In this document: one piece after another, positions 17,190 through 27,965 of the stretch
Layout of the letters: every line of letters begins with the position of its first letter
Numbering within the stretch: the first letter of the stretch is position 1
DNA from: Streptomyces ochraceiscleroticus
GTDB lineage: Bacteria > Actinomycetota > Actinomycetes > Streptomycetales > Streptomycetaceae
Direction: 5' to 3'
Length of the DNA stretch: 64,000 nucleotides
Assembly (NCBI RefSeq): GCF_000720485.1
Contig: NZ_JOAX01000001.1
Coordinates: 62,001 to 126,000 of the forward strand
The notes under the pieces: generated by a model
Told to the model about the DNA's origin: nothing
The model's input: the letters and a program-made list of their open reading frames with translations, nothing else
Database searches by the model: none
Translations under genes and position numbers: made by a program

Positions 17190-17657
17190 ATGGCGCTGCG
17201 CCGCATTGCCGCCCTCGTCCTGACCGCCGCCACCTGCGCCGTCGCGCCCGCCATCGGCGTGCCCGCGGCCGGTGCCGTCACCCCGTCGGAGCAGCACCGG
17301 CTGATGCCGCTCCCGCTGTCACGCGGCGGGGACCACCTGACCGTGACCGTCACCGACTCCGGCAATACCGCGATGGACGGAACGCACGAACTGAAGTGCC
17401 ACCCCGCCGGCGGCGACCACCCCAAGGCGCAGGACGCGTGCCGGGCGCTGGACAAGGTGACGCGCTGGGGCAAGGACCCCTTCGCACCCGTCCCGCCCGA
17501 CGCGCAGTGCACGATGCAGTACGGCGGCCCCGCCACCGCGCACGTCACCGGCCGCTGGGCCGGGCGCCCGGTGGACGCCACCTTCAAGCGCGACAACGGC
17601 TGTGAGATCAGCCGCTGGGAGAAACTCGTCCCGGTGCTGCCCTCCGCCGCCTCCTAG
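17190..17657 (+). CDS. Subtilisin inhibitor-like (SSI) secreted protease inhibitor
   Basis: The protein has 155 residues: a signal peptide (MALRRIAALVLTAATCAVAP, cleavage near AGA-VTP) and a ~110-residue SSI fold. Four cysteines (LKCHP, DACRA, AQCTMQY, NGCEI) match the two disulfides of Streptomyces inhibitors. The reactive loop reads C-T-M-Q-Y where SSI has C-P-M-V-Y, so P1 Met, which favours subtilisin-type proteases, is kept while P1' changes. ATG at 17190 has GGAGAG 5 nt upstream; an in-frame GTG at 17145 with AGGAGAG upstream is a credible alternative. The protein would act outside the cell, possibly limiting its own extracellular proteases. Confidence 0.9.
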   Translation: MALRRIAALVLTAATCAVAPAIGVPAAGAVTPSEQHRLMPLPLSRGGDHLTVTVTDSGNTAMDGTHELKCHPAGGDHPKAQDACRALDKVTRWGKDPFAPVPPDAQCTMQYGGPATAHVTGRWAGRPVDATFKRDNGCEISRWEKLVPVLPSAAS

Positions 17658-18014
17658 GAGAGCCCGCCCGCGGTCCCCAAGTCGGCTCAAAAGTCGACGT
17701 CAGGGCGGTGCCGGGAGACGGGGCCCGGAGGCGAGCTGGATGGAAGAGGGGGTTCCGCTTCCCGTGAAAACCGGTCGGACGCGCGCGAAAACCGGCCGGG
17801 TTTCGTGCCCAAGTAGGGCCCCAGATCCGGACGCGGGGCACATGTCGGGCGTGCGCCGAGTCGCACAGGGCCGTGGCATTACCTCCTCGTCATCCGCCTC
17901 CGCGTCCCCGCCCGGTGCCCGTAGACTCCCTTCCAGTGACACGCCACGGTGGGTTTCAGTCACACACCACGGTGGGTGTCGGCAAGATGCGGTCACCAGG
18001 GAGGAAGCGTCGTC
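17658..18014 (+). promoter_or_regulatory. 357-bp gene-free leader with duplicated near-palindrome
   Basis: No convincing gene lies here. CCACGGTGGGT occurs twice as a direct repeat at 17944-17954 and 17967-17977 (23 bp start to start); its core CCACGGTGG is a near-perfect palindrome. The repeats lie 38-71 bp upstream of the giant PAS protein start and after a TAGACT -10-like element near 17924, so they may be an operator. CGCGAAAACCGG-like copies near 17766-17800 are weaker. Confidence 0.45.
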
Positions 18015-21000
18015 GTGAGCAGCAGGCCATCCCGAGGCGCTGCTCGCCTCGCAGCCATACTCGACGCACTGCCGGACGCGTTGCTCCTGGTCAACTGCAA
18101 CGGCACGGTCGTCAACGCCAACACCATCGCCCTGGAGACGTTCGAGGCACCGGGCACGGCCCTGGTGGGCCGCGGCCTGCTGGACCTGCTCCCGACGTTC
18201 GACTCCAAGCGCATCCCCGGCTCCATGCGGCGCCCCGACGACACGCACGGGGGCGGGCGGCAGAAGCCGACGCGGATGGTCGCGCGGCGCACGGACGGTA
18301 CGGAGATGCTGGTCGAGGTGACCAGCGCCAACCTCGAGGACGGCCGCACCCCGTACGAGTCGGCCTTCGAGGCGGCGTACGCGGACCACCGCTCCTCGTA
18401 CACCGGCGACGAGCTGCTGATGCTCGTCGTCCGTGACCTCTCCGGACAGCTCGACATCGAGAGCGAACTGGCCCGCCAGCAGCGCCAGACCGAGATGATC
18501 CTGCGCGCCGCCGCCGAGGGCGTGGTGGGCGTGGACGCGGACGGCAAGGTCGTCCTCGTCAATCCGTCCGCCGCGCAGATCCTCGGGTACCGGGCGAGCG
18601 AGCTGGGCGGCAAGGAACTGCACCCGCTCATCCACCACTCGCGCGCCGACGGCTCCCCCCTGCCCTGGGCGGACACCCCGCTCGCCGACACGCTCAAGTC
18701 CGGCCGCAAGCACCGGGTGCGCGCCCAGGTCCTGTGGGCCAAGGACGGCCGCGCGGTCTCCGTCGACCTGACGACCGCTCCGGTACGCGACGGCGACCAG
18801 CTCGTCGGCGCCGTCATGACCTTCACCGACCGGCGCCCGATGGACGCGCTGGTGGCACGGCAGGCCCAGTTGCTCGCCGTACTGGACCAGTCGCTGCGCG
18901 GCCCGCTGGAGCAGCTCCGCACCGAGCTGGGCACCCTGGCGTCGGACCCCGCGGGCCAGCTCTGGCCGGAGGCCAACCAGGTCCTGCACCACCTCACGGC
19001 CGGGTACAGCCGGATGACGACGCTGGTGGACAACGTCCTCAGCTACCAGCAGCTCGACGCGGGCACGGACAAACTGCAGCGGACCGAGGTCTCGCTGGAC
19101 GCGGTGGTCGCCGCGGGCGTGGAGGGCGCGGTCGAGCTGATCGGTCCGGGCCGCGCGCAGTTCGCGGTGCACGCGCCGCCCCTGAAGGCCGAGGTGGACG
19201 CGGCGCGGCTGGCACAGGCGCTCTCGCACCTGATCGCCGATGTCGCGGGCGTCGACTCGACGGGCAACGCGCCCGCGGGCGCCGCGCCCGCCGGTGACTC
19301 CACGATCGTGGTCGCGGCCGCCAAGCGCGGCGCGGTCGTCCGCATCGAGGTGCGCGGCCCGTACAGCGGCGGCGACCCGGTGCACGGCCCGATCGTGCGC
19401 GGCATCGTCCGGCTGCACGGCGGCGTCCTGCAGACCCACGAGGTACCGGGCGGCGCGGGCGGCAGCGCGTACGTGCTGGAGGTACCGGTCAAGGCGGACG
19501 GCTCGGCGGTACCGGACACGGCCGGACAGCAGGTCGGCGGCACGGACGGGACGGTGGAGATGCCGGCGTCCGGGGCCGGTGCCGGTGCCGGTGCCGGTGC
19601 CGGTGCCGGTGACAAGGCCGAGGGCGGTACCGGTACTGGTGCCGCTGCTGCGGAGGACGGTCGTGGCACGGGCGGCGGCGCGCCGGCCGGCCCGCGGGCG
19701 CACTCGGGCATGCCGGGCGCGGAGGCCGTGCCGCCGGGCGGCCGGCGGCGGGGCAAGCCGGAGCAGGAGTCCGCGGGCGGCGGGCTGCCCGCGCTGCCGG
19801 CCGCGCCCGCTCAGGGGACGTCGGACGCACAGCAGGGACAGCAGCCGAGCGGCCGTCGGGCCCGCCGTGCGCTCTCCGACACCGCCGGACGCTCCATTCC
19901 GAACCAGCTCCCGGCCCACGTACCGGGCCAGGAGGCGAACCAGGGTACGGACGCGCCGCAGCAGATGCCGCAGGGCGGCCCCGGGCAGGAGCCGTCGCGG
20001 TCCGCCGCGAGCGCGCTGACCCCGGCCGCGGGACCGGGCCGTCCGGGCCCGGGACAGCAGCCCGGTGGTCAGGGCCGCCGCGGTGGTCAGGCATCCGGTC
20101 AGGGCGGTCAGGGCGGCCAGGCTGGTCAGAGCGGGCAGGGGCCCGCTGGGCTGAGCCCCGCGCGCTCCGGGGGCGCGCAGGCGTCGGCGTCCGCCGGGCA
20201 GCAGGGCCCGCGTACGCCCTTCGCGCTGCCGCCTGCCGCGGCCGACCAGCATCCGGGCCAGGCCGCCGCACAGGCCCCGGCCGCTCAGGCCCAGGCCGCA
20301 CAGGCTTCGGCCCAGCCGCAGCCCGGTGCGCGGCAGCCGCAGCCCGGTGCTCAGCAGCGGCCCGCGCTGCCTGCCGCCGGGGCGCAGGCTTCCGACCCGC
20401 GGTCGGCCGCCGCCCAGGCGCCCGGCCCGCAGCTTCCCGCCCAGGCCACGGGCCCGCAGGGGCCTGCCGGTCCGGGTGAGCCGGTGCCCACGGGTACCGG
20501 CCGACGCCGCGCCCGCCGGGCTCCCGAGGAGGCAACGGGTACCGCGGCGGGAGCGCCCGAGGGGGCCGGCGCGCCCGGTGGCGCGCTGCCCGCGCTGCAC
20601 GGTGCCGACGCCGGGGACACGCCGACCGGCCGGCGCCGCGCGCGCCGCGCCGCCGCCGAGGAGCGGGCCGCCGCTTCGATGGCCGGCTCGGAGTCCACCG
20701 GTACGTTCGTGGTGGGCGCCGGTGGCCAGGTCACGCACCCCGAGGACGACGCCGCGGCTCCCGCGCCGGCCGCCCCCGCGCCGACCGGCCGCCGCCGCGG
20801 CCGCCCCAGCCCCGCCGAGGCCGCCGCTCCGCACGGCCAGGACGCACAGGCGGCCCAAGCGGCCCAGGCAGCGCAGAGCGCGCAGGACGCACAGGCGACG
20901 CAGCAGCCCGAGGACGTACGCCAGCCGCAGCCCCAACCCCAGCCGCAGGCGCAGCCCCAGCCCCCGGCCCCGGCCCCGTCCCAGGACGCCGGCCGGCGCG

Positions 21001-22325
21001 GCCCCTCCGTACCGCGCCAGGCCGCGCCCGGTCAGCAGGGCGCCGCGGGCCGGCCCCTGCCCGTACCGGAAGAGGAAGCGGGGCCCGCGGCCGGGCAGTC
21101 GGACGGCCGGGCGTTCAGCGTGCGCACGCTCGGGCAGGGCGTCCCCTTCGCCCAGCAGATCGCCGACCAGCACCAGCCGGCCAACGGCCGGCCGGGCCGC
21201 CATGGCCAGCCCGCCCAGGAGGGCCGGCCCACTCAGGGCAACCAGGCCCAGGGCGGCCAGGCCCAAGGCGGGCCGGCCGGCGGTACCACCGGTAACAGCG
21301 GCGCCCCCGGCGCCAACGGCACCCTCGGTGGCGCCGGCAGCGCCGGTTCCGGCCGCCGCCGGAAGCTCGCCGCGCCCCCGCAGGAGGGCGAACGCGGCAC
21401 CGGCTCCGAGATGGTGCCCGCCGCCCGCGCCCCGCAGGGCGGGCAGCCGCAGCCGCAGCCGTCGCTGATGGAGTCCACGGAGGGCCGCGCGTTCGCGATC
21501 TCCGCGCCGGGCGAGGGCCAGGAGGGTCCCGAGCCGCTGGACGGCCCGAACGGCGCCATAGAGGTCATGGACCACCAGCCGCCGCCCATGGACGACGAGC
21601 TGCCGCCCGAGCCGCTGGACAACCCGCGCCGGCTGCTGGTGTGGCCGGCGCCGGACGCCTCGACCCAGCAGGCGCTGAGCGACCGCGGCTACCGCCCGGT
21701 GATCGTCAACTCCCGCGAGGAGGTGGACGCGCAGATCGCGGCGTACCCGGCCGCGCTCTTCGTCGACCCGCTGACCGGGCCGATCACCCGCAAGGCACTG
21801 CAGTCGCTGCGCCAGGCGGCGGGCGCCGCCGAGGTGCCCGTCCTGGTGACGGCCGGACTGGCCCAGGCGACCCGGGAGGCGGCGTACGGCGCCGACCCGG
21901 CCGTACTGCTCAAGGCGCTCGCGCCGCGGGACAGCGAGCAGCACCCGTCGCGCGTCCTGCTGATCGAGGAGAACGACGCCGTCGCGGGCGCGCTCACCAC
22001 GTCGCTGGAGCGGCGCGGCATGCAGGTCGCGCGGGCCGCGACGGACGCGGACGCGGTCAGCCTGGCCACCCAGGTCCGGCCCAACCTCGTGGTGATGGAC
22101 CTGATGCAGGTGCGCCGCCGGCGGGCCGGGATCGTGGACTGGCTGCGCGCGAACGGGCTGCTCACCCGCACCCCGCTGGTCGTCTACACCTCGGCCGACA
22201 TGGACCCGGCGCAGCTCCCGCGGCTGGCGTCCGGCGAGACCGTACTGTTCCTCGCCGAGCGGTCCACCAGCCAGGACGTCCAGGGCCGCATCGTCGACCT
22301 GCTCGCCAAGATCGGCACCAACTAG
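18015..22325 (+). CDS. Giant PAS-domain protein with degenerate kinase core and two receiver-like domains
   Basis: The protein has 1436 residues. Residues ~10-130 resemble a PAS domain (LDALPDALLLVNCNGTVV); ~155-270 are a second PAS (ILRAAAEGVVGVDADGKVVLVNPSAAQILGY). Next is a DHp-like helix pair with DQSLRGPLEQLR where a kinase would have the phosphoacceptor His, and an ATPase-like domain lacking clear N and G boxes. About 650 disordered residues rich in Ala, Gly, Pro and Gln follow, with GRRRARRA-like basic clusters. The C-terminal ~240 residues form two receiver-like folds; the second keeps VVMDLMQ but has LAER where the conserved Lys belongs. GTG at 18015 has GGAGG upstream. It is probably a signalling scaffold rather than an active kinase. 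Confidence 0.85.
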   Translation: MSSRPSRGAARLAAILDALPDALLLVNCNGTVVNANTIALETFEAPGTALVGRGLLDLLPTFDSKRIPGSMRRPDDTHGGGRQKPTRMVARRTDGTEMLVEVTSANLEDGRTPYESAFEAAYADHRSSYTGDELLMLVVRDLSGQLDIESELARQQRQTEMILRAAAEGVVGVDADGKVVLVNPSAAQILGYRASELGGKELHPLIHHSRADGSPLPWADTPLADTLKSGRKHRVRAQVLWAKDGRAVSVDLTTAPVRDGDQLVGAVMTFTDRRPMDALVARQAQLLAVLDQSLRGPLEQLRTELGTLASDPAGQLWPEANQVLHHLTAGYSRMTTLVDNVLSYQQLDAGTDKLQRTEVSLDAVVAAGVEGAVELIGPGRAQFAVHAPPLKAEVDAARLAQALSHLIADVAGVDSTGNAPAGAAPAGDSTIVVAAAKRGAVVRIEVRGPYSGGDPVHGPIVRGIVRLHGGVLQTHEVPGGAGGSAYVLEVPVKADGSAVPDTAGQQVGGTDGTVEMPASGAGAGAGAGAGAGDKAEGGTGTGAAAAEDGRGTGGGAPAGPRAHSGMPGAEAVPPGGRRRGKPEQESAGGGLPALPAAPAQGTSDAQQGQQPSGRRARRALSDTAGRSIPNQLPAHVPGQEANQGTDAPQQMPQGGPGQEPSRSAASALTPAAGPGRPGPGQQPGGQGRRGGQASGQGGQGGQAGQSGQGPAGLSPARSGGAQASASAGQQGPRTPFALPPAAADQHPGQAAAQAPAAQAQAAQASAQPQPGARQPQPGAQQRPALPAAGAQASDPRSAAAQAPGPQLPAQATGPQGPAGPGEPVPTGTGRRRARRAPEEATGTAAGAPEGAGAPGGALPALHGADAGDTPTGRRRARRAAAEERAAASMAGSESTGTFVVGAGGQVTHPEDDAAAPAPAAPAPTGRRRGRPSPAEAAAPHGQDAQAAQAAQAAQSAQDAQATQQPEDVRQPQPQPQPQAQPQPPAPAPSQDAGRRGPSVPRQAAPGQQGAAGRPLPVPEEEAGPAAGQSDGRAFSVRTLGQGVPFAQQIADQHQPANGRPGRHGQPAQEGRPTQGNQAQGGQAQGGPAGGTTGNSGAPGANGTLGGAGSAGSGRRRKLAAPPQEGERGTGSEMVPAARAPQGGQPQPQPSLMESTEGRAFAISAPGEGQEGPEPLDGPNGAIEVMDHQPPPMDDELPPEPLDNPRRLLVWPAPDASTQQALSDRGYRPVIVNSREEVDAQIAAYPAALFVDPLTGPITRKALQSLRQAAGAAEVPVLVTAGLAQATREAAYGADPAVLLKALAPRDSEQHPSRVLLIEENDAVAGALTTSLERRGMQVARAATDADAVSLATQVRPNLVVMDLMQVRRRRAGIVDWLRANGLLTRTPLVVYTSADMDPAQLPRLASGETVLFLAERSTSQDVQGRIVDLLAKIGTN

Positions 22326-22340
22326 GGCGCGCCCGCCGCG

Positions 22341-22366
22341 GGGTGCGTCGCCGCGGCGACGCACCC
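22341..22366. terminator. Convergent terminator hairpin
   Basis: GGGTGCGTCGC (22341-22351) pairs with GCGACGCACCC (22356-22366) around CGCG. It lies between the giant PAS gene and the TetR gene and abuts the TetR stop codon. Confidence 0.75.
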
Positions 22367-22950
22367 TACGGCTTGCTGATGATCCGGCGCACCGCCGTGC
22401 CGATCGACTCACGCAGCCGGGCCCGCGCCTCGTCCGTGTCGCCGACCAGGATCTTCCGCATCTGCGGCATGGCCGCGTACCAGGCCGCCACGCCGAGCAG
22501 GATGAACGCCAGGTCGCGCGGTGGCAGGGTGGTGTCGATGGCGCCGCGGCGCTGCGCGTCGGCGAACGCCTCGGCCTTGCGGTCGTAGTGCGAGGTGCGC
22601 TCGTCCTCGCGCGGCAGGGGCCCCGTGCCGTACTCCAGCCCCTCCCACAGCAGCAGCCGCAGCAGTTGCGGGTGGGTGTCGTGGTACTCCAGGAGCCGGT
22701 CGACCCAGGCGTCCGGATCATCGGCGTCGATCGGCATGTCGCGGGCGAGGTCGACCAGCCGCGTCTCCAGGACCTGCGCGAACAGCTCGCTCTTGTTGCC
22801 GAAGTAGGCATAGATGAGCTGCTTGTTGGCCTTGGCCTCGCGGGCGATCCGGTCGATGCGGGCACCCGCGATGCCGTACGCGGCGAACTCGGCGGCCGCC
22901 GCTTCGAAGATGCGCGCCTTGGTGGCCGCGGGGTCCCTGGTCCCTGTCAT
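22366..22950 (-). CDS. TetR-family repressor of the divergent MFS gene
   Basis: The protein has 194 residues. The helix-turn-helix is typical (ATKARIFEAAAAEFAAYGIAGARIDRIAREAKANKQLIYAYFGNKSELF), followed by a C-terminal domain with the TetR_C pattern LLRLLLWEGLEYG. ATG at 22950 is the most likely start; the frame continues upstream across the operators. It faces the MFS gene across a 99-bp gap containing two inverted repeats (22962-22977 and 23007-23024) with the same AACCAA/TTGGTT half-sites, so it very probably represses both genes until an MFS substrate binds. Confidence 0.94.
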   Translation of the reverse strand: MTGTRDPAATKARIFEAAAAEFAAYGIAGARIDRIAREAKANKQLIYAYFGNKSELFAQVLETRLVDLARDMPIDADDPDAWVDRLLEYHDTHPQLLRLLLWEGLEYGTGPLPREDERTSHYDRKAEAFADAQRRGAIDTTLPPRDLAFILLGVAAWYAAMPQMRKILVGDTDEARARLRESIGTAVRRIISKP

Positions 22951-22961
22951 GGAATCAGCGT

Positions 22962-23024
22962 AACCAACTGTTTGGTTGACACGACCGACGCACGCGCAGA
23001 GACTTGCAACCAACCAGTTGGTTG
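22962..23024. promoter_or_regulatory. Two TetR operators in the divergent promoter
   Basis: Operator 1 is AACCAACTGTTTGGTT (22962-22977) and operator 2 is CAACCAACCAGTTGGTTG (23007-23024). Both are inverted repeats with a 4-bp centre and share half-sites. One lies next to each start codon, suggesting that one regulator controls both directions. Confidence 0.85.
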
Positions 23025-23049
23025 CTACCGGGGAGAAGCCACCGCCGCC

Positions 23050-24315
23050 ATGCCCACCACACCCTCAGCCACACCGTCCACCGCCACCGGCCCCTCACCC
23101 GCATCGGCCGGCAAGGAAGCCGCGGCCGCCGCGCCACGGGGCCGTACCGGCCCGCCGCCCGGCCTCCTCCTCGCCGTCATCTCCCTCTGCACCGCGGTGA
23201 CGGTCGCCAACATCTACCTCGCCGCGCCTCTCCTGGGCCTGATCGCGCGCGGCTTCGGGCTGCCCGCCGCCGGCGTCAGCTGGATCACCGCCCTCTCCCA
23301 ACTGGGTTACGCCATCGGCCTGTTGTCCTTCGCACCACTGGGCGACACCGCCAACCGGCGCCGCCTGATCGCCGTGCTCTCCGTCGTCACCGCCGCCGCG
23401 ATGGCCGTCGCGGGGCTCGCCCCCGGCCTGCCCGCACTGGGCGCCGCGCTGCTGGTCGCCGGCGCCACGACCGTCATCCCCCAGCTCCTCGTGCCGCTGG
23501 TCGCCGAGCGGGCGCCCGCCGCGCGCCGCGGCCTGCACGTCGCTGCCGTGGTCGCGGGCCTGTTCACCGGCATCGTCGCGGCCCGTGTACTGGGCGGGCT
23601 GGCCGGCCAGGCGTACGGCTGGCGCGCCGTCCTCCTAGGCTCGGCGGTGCTCACCGTACTGATCGGCTCGGTGACCGCCGCGCTGCTGCCGCCCGAGCGC
23701 CGCGAGGTCTCCGGCGCGCTGCTGACCCGGATCGGCAAGGGCGTCGCCCAGGTCCCGGGGATGCTGATCACCTCCGCCGACCTGCGGCGCGCCTGTCTGC
23801 GTCAGGGCGGGCTGTTCGGCGTGTGGAGCGCGCTGTGGACGGCGGTGGTCCTGCTGCTGACGGGCGCGCCGTACCACTTCTCCACCGCGACCGCCGGGCT
23901 CTTCGGCCTGTTCGGGCTGGTCTCCGCGATGGTGGCGCCGCTGGCCGGCGGCCTGATCGACCGCTTCGGCACGGACCGGGTGGTCGGCGCCGCGTACGCG
24001 CTGACGCTGGTCTCCGTACCCCTCTTCCTGCTCGGCGGACACCAGCTCTGGGCCCTGTGTCTGGCGGCCGTACTGGTCCACGCGGGCCTGGTCTGCGGCC
24101 AGGTGGCCAACCAGACCCTCGCCCTGACCTCCACCGGCTCGCCCGCCACGGCCAACACCGCCTACATGGTCGCGGCCTTCTTCGCCGGCGCCCTGGCCTC
24201 CGCCCTCACCGGCCCGGTCTTCACCCACTGGCACTGGCCCGGCGTCTGCGCCCTGGCCCTCCTCTGGCTCACCGCGGGCCGCTTCCTCCCCCACCGCAGG
24301 CCCGGCCGCCGCTGA
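23050..24315 (+). CDS. MFS transporter, DHA1-like, 12 TM
   Basis: The protein has 421 residues: a ~35-residue Ala/Pro/Thr-rich cytoplasmic N terminus, then 12 membrane helices with the motif-A region FAPLGDTANRRRLI after TM2 and AGGLIDRFGTDRVVG between TM8 and TM9. This fits a drug or sugar efflux antiporter of the DHA1 group. ATG at 23050 has GGGGAGAAG about 10 nt upstream. Expression is very likely controlled by the adjacent divergent TetR. The substrate cannot be read from the sequence. Confidence 0.92.
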   Translation: MPTTPSATPSTATGPSPASAGKEAAAAAPRGRTGPPPGLLLAVISLCTAVTVANIYLAAPLLGLIARGFGLPAAGVSWITALSQLGYAIGLLSFAPLGDTANRRRLIAVLSVVTAAAMAVAGLAPGLPALGAALLVAGATTVIPQLLVPLVAERAPAARRGLHVAAVVAGLFTGIVAARVLGGLAGQAYGWRAVLLGSAVLTVLIGSVTAALLPPERREVSGALLTRIGKGVAQVPGMLITSADLRRACLRQGGLFGVWSALWTAVVLLLTGAPYHFSTATAGLFGLFGLVSAMVAPLAGGLIDRFGTDRVVGAAYALTLVSVPLFLLGGHQLWALCLAAVLVHAGLVCGQVANQTLALTSTGSPATANTAYMVAAFFAGALASALTGPVFTHWHWPGVCALALLWLTAGRFLPHRRPGRR

Positions 24316-24321
24316 GGCGGC

Positions 24322-24359
24322 GCGGTACGTCCGGGCAGCACGCTCCCCGGACGTACCGC
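24322..24359. terminator. 14-bp convergent terminator
   Basis: GCGGTACGTCCGGG (24322-24335) pairs perfectly with CCCGGACGTACCGC (24346-24359) around a 10-nt loop, between the MFS gene and the convergent acyl-CoA ligase gene. Confidence 0.85.
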
Positions 24360-24379
24360 TCCCCCGGTCACCGGAGCGG

Positions 24380-26032
<1,653 letters not shown>

Positions 26033-26217
26033 CGGGGGGCCTCCCGAGGACCGGTTACGGGTGAGTAGATTTTCCGCCGATTCTGCTGCCGTACCACGTG
26101 GTATGTCACTACTGCCCGAGAAAAACAGGCGTGTGTCCCGTCACGCCGCTGTCCGCTTGACGTGCAGGATCGACGTGCGTGAGCACCCGTGGCACGGTCG
26201 GCTCGGGCCGCCGGCCC

Positions 26218-26817
26218 TCAGGCAGCCCGCGCCAGGTCGGGGTCCTCGCGCAGCTTGGCCAGCGCCCGGGAGACGGCGCTCTTGACCGTGCCCACCGAGA
26301 CGTCCATCACCTCGGCGGTCTGCGCCTCGCTCAGGTCCTCGTAGTAGCGCAGCACGACCATGGCCCGCTGCCGGTCGGGCAGCCTGAGCACCGCGCGCCA
26401 CATCGCGTCCCGCAGTACCTGTCGCTCCGCGGGATCGGGGGCGGCCGTGACGGGGCCGGGCTCGGGCAGCTCGTCGCAGGCGTATTCCTCGATCTTCCGC
26501 TTGCGCCACTGCGAGGTACGGGTGTTCACCAGCGCCCGCCGTACGTAACCGTCCAGCGCCCGGTGGTCCTCGATCCGCTCCCAGGCCACGAAGGTCTTGG
26601 TCAGCGCGGTCTGGAGGAGGTCCTCCGCGTCGTTGGGGTTCGCGGTGAGCGAGCGGGCCGCGCGCAGCAGCGCCGGGCCCCGGTCCCGTACGTACGCCGC
26701 GAACGACGGGAAGGACGGGAACGAGGCGACGGAAGGGAGCGCCGAGGGCGACGGGAGCGGCGCCGGCGACGGTGCCGCCGCGGCGGTCGAGGCGCCCTTG
26801 CACACTGGCGTGGTCAT
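26218..26817 (-). CDS. SigE-family ECF RNA polymerase sigma factor
   Basis: The protein has 199 residues. Region 2 is YVRDRGPALLRAARSLTANPNDAEDLLQTALTKTFVAWERI. Region 4 is RLPDRQRAMVVLRYYEDLSEAQTAEVMDVSVGTVKSAVSRAL. The ~35-residue N terminus before region 2 is Ala/Pro/Ser-rich. No anti-sigma gene is adjacent. ATG at 26817 is the natural start; a longer upstream frame runs into the preceding intergenic DNA and lacks sigma similarity. The 182-bp upstream gap contains the hairpin GGTGGGG/CCCCACC at 26895-26912, which may shape the leader RNA or end transcription from the DUF1906 gene. Confidence 0.93.
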   Translation of the reverse strand: MTTPVCKGASTAAAAPSPAPLPSPSALPSVASFPSFPSFAAYVRDRGPALLRAARSLTANPNDAEDLLQTALTKTFVAWERIEDHRALDGYVRRALVNTRTSQWRKRKIEEYACDELPEPGPVTAAPDPAERQVLRDAMWRAVLRLPDRQRAMVVLRYYEDLSEAQTAEVMDVSVGTVKSAVSRALAKLREDPDLARAA

Positions 26818-26999
26818 GCCCTCCACGCTAGGAGCGCCGGGCTCGGCGGGGATCGGCCCGAGGTGCCGAAGCCGCATCCGCCTCTGGTTGTACGGGTGGG
26901 GCTGTCCCCACCTCCTCAGGACGGAGCGCGGCCCCACCCCCGTCAGGGTCCGCCCGACGGAGCTCTCCCGGCCGGGACCGTCCCGACGGGGGTGGCCGG

Positions 27000-27965
27000 T
27001 CACTGGATCACCGCTACCGGAGCGTCGACCCAGTTGCGGTCGATCCGCAGCGCGCGGCCGCCGTGGGTCTCCACGACATGGCCGACGTACTGGTGGATCC
27101 TGCGGTTCGGGTGCCAGGCCGTGTTCGGCAGCCACTTCTCACCGTAGGCGGACGGCGGCGTCTTCCAGCGCGCGAACCACATGACCGCCGGCAGGTCGGT
27201 GATCCCCTGCGCGCGCGCCTGCGCCATGTGCCGCACGCCGGCGTTCGCGCTGCTGTAGAAGCCCGGCAGGTAACCGAAGCGGCTCACCTCACGGTTCCAG
27301 GAGCGGATGAAGCGCAGCGTGCGGTCCGCGCAGGCGCGGTTCGACAGGCTGTACGCCTCGATGTCCAGGTAGATCGGGCTGCGCGGCATGATCCCGTACG
27401 CGCGGGCCCGGTTCACCGCCACCCTGGCCTCGGTCACGCCCTGGCCGTAGGGGTCGGCGCCGATGGCGTACTTCCGCTTGTGCTTGTTCTTCACGCAGGG
27501 CGCCTGCGAGCCGAGGTAGATGGGCAGCACCCGCCAGCCGGCCCACTTCGCGCCCTGGAACCACTGCGGGCTGAGATTGTGCTGCTTGGGACAGGCGCGG
27601 CCGCGCCCCGCGAAGTAGACGCCGATGGCCCGGTACCGGCTGCTGTTCCAGGCCCGGAGCGAGCTGACCGCCGGGGCCTCGCACGTGTCGAGCCCGAAGC
27701 CCTTGTACAGGTACGGGCCGGTCGGCGGCGCCTTGGCCGGGGCCCGGGCCGCGGGGCCGGGGGAAGCGGCGGGATCGGCGGCCGCGGCCTCGGCAGCGCG
27801 GCCCGCCTTGCCGGCGCCGGACGCCTCCGCCGGCCGCGCGTCACTGGCCTTCGGGGAGGAGGAGAACCAGGACGGGATCAGCGCTGCCATGAGGGCGAGG
27901 ACCAGCCCGACGGTCGGCAGCAGCGCCAGCAAAGCGATACTTTTTGCGGATTTTGTCCATCTCAT
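27000..27965 (-). CDS. Secreted DUF1906 (Rv2525c-like) glycoside-hydrolase-like protein
   Basis: The protein has 321 residues with an N-terminal membrane anchor or signal (IALLALLPTVGLVLALMAAL), an Ala/Pro-rich spacer to ~residue 85, and a ~225-residue domain starting YLYKGFGLDTCEAP. Landmarks are AIGVYFAGRGRACP, WRVLPIYLGSQAPC, IYLDIEAY and VMWFARWKTPP, matching DUF1906, a TIM-barrel family related to glycosidases and to Rv2525c. Cysteines are paired, as expected outside the cell. ATG at 27965 was preferred over GTG at 27995 because it sits directly before the basic signal region; neither has a strong ribosome-binding site. Likely a cell-wall role. Confidence 0.87.
   Translation of the reverse strand: MRWTKSAKSIALLALLPTVGLVLALMAALIPSWFSSSPKASDARPAEASGAGKAGRAAEAAAADPAASPGPAARAPAKAPPTGPYLYKGFGLDTCEAPAVSSLRAWNSSRYRAIGVYFAGRGRACPKQHNLSPQWFQGAKWAGWRVLPIYLGSQAPCVKNKHKRKYAIGADPYGQGVTEARVAVNRARAYGIMPRSPIYLDIEAYSLSNRACADRTLRFIRSWNREVSRFGYLPGFYSSANAGVRHMAQARAQGITDLPAVMWFARWKTPPSAYGEKWLPNTAWHPNRRIHQYVGHVVETHGGRALRIDRNWVDAPVAVIQ

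Noticed and set aside
17700..22865. Very long minus-strand open frame of over 1700 codons antisense to the giant PAS gene
   Set aside because: Arg/Gly/His-rich translation with no domains; typical antisense shadow of a high-GC gene whose plus-strand product has clear PAS and receiver motifs.
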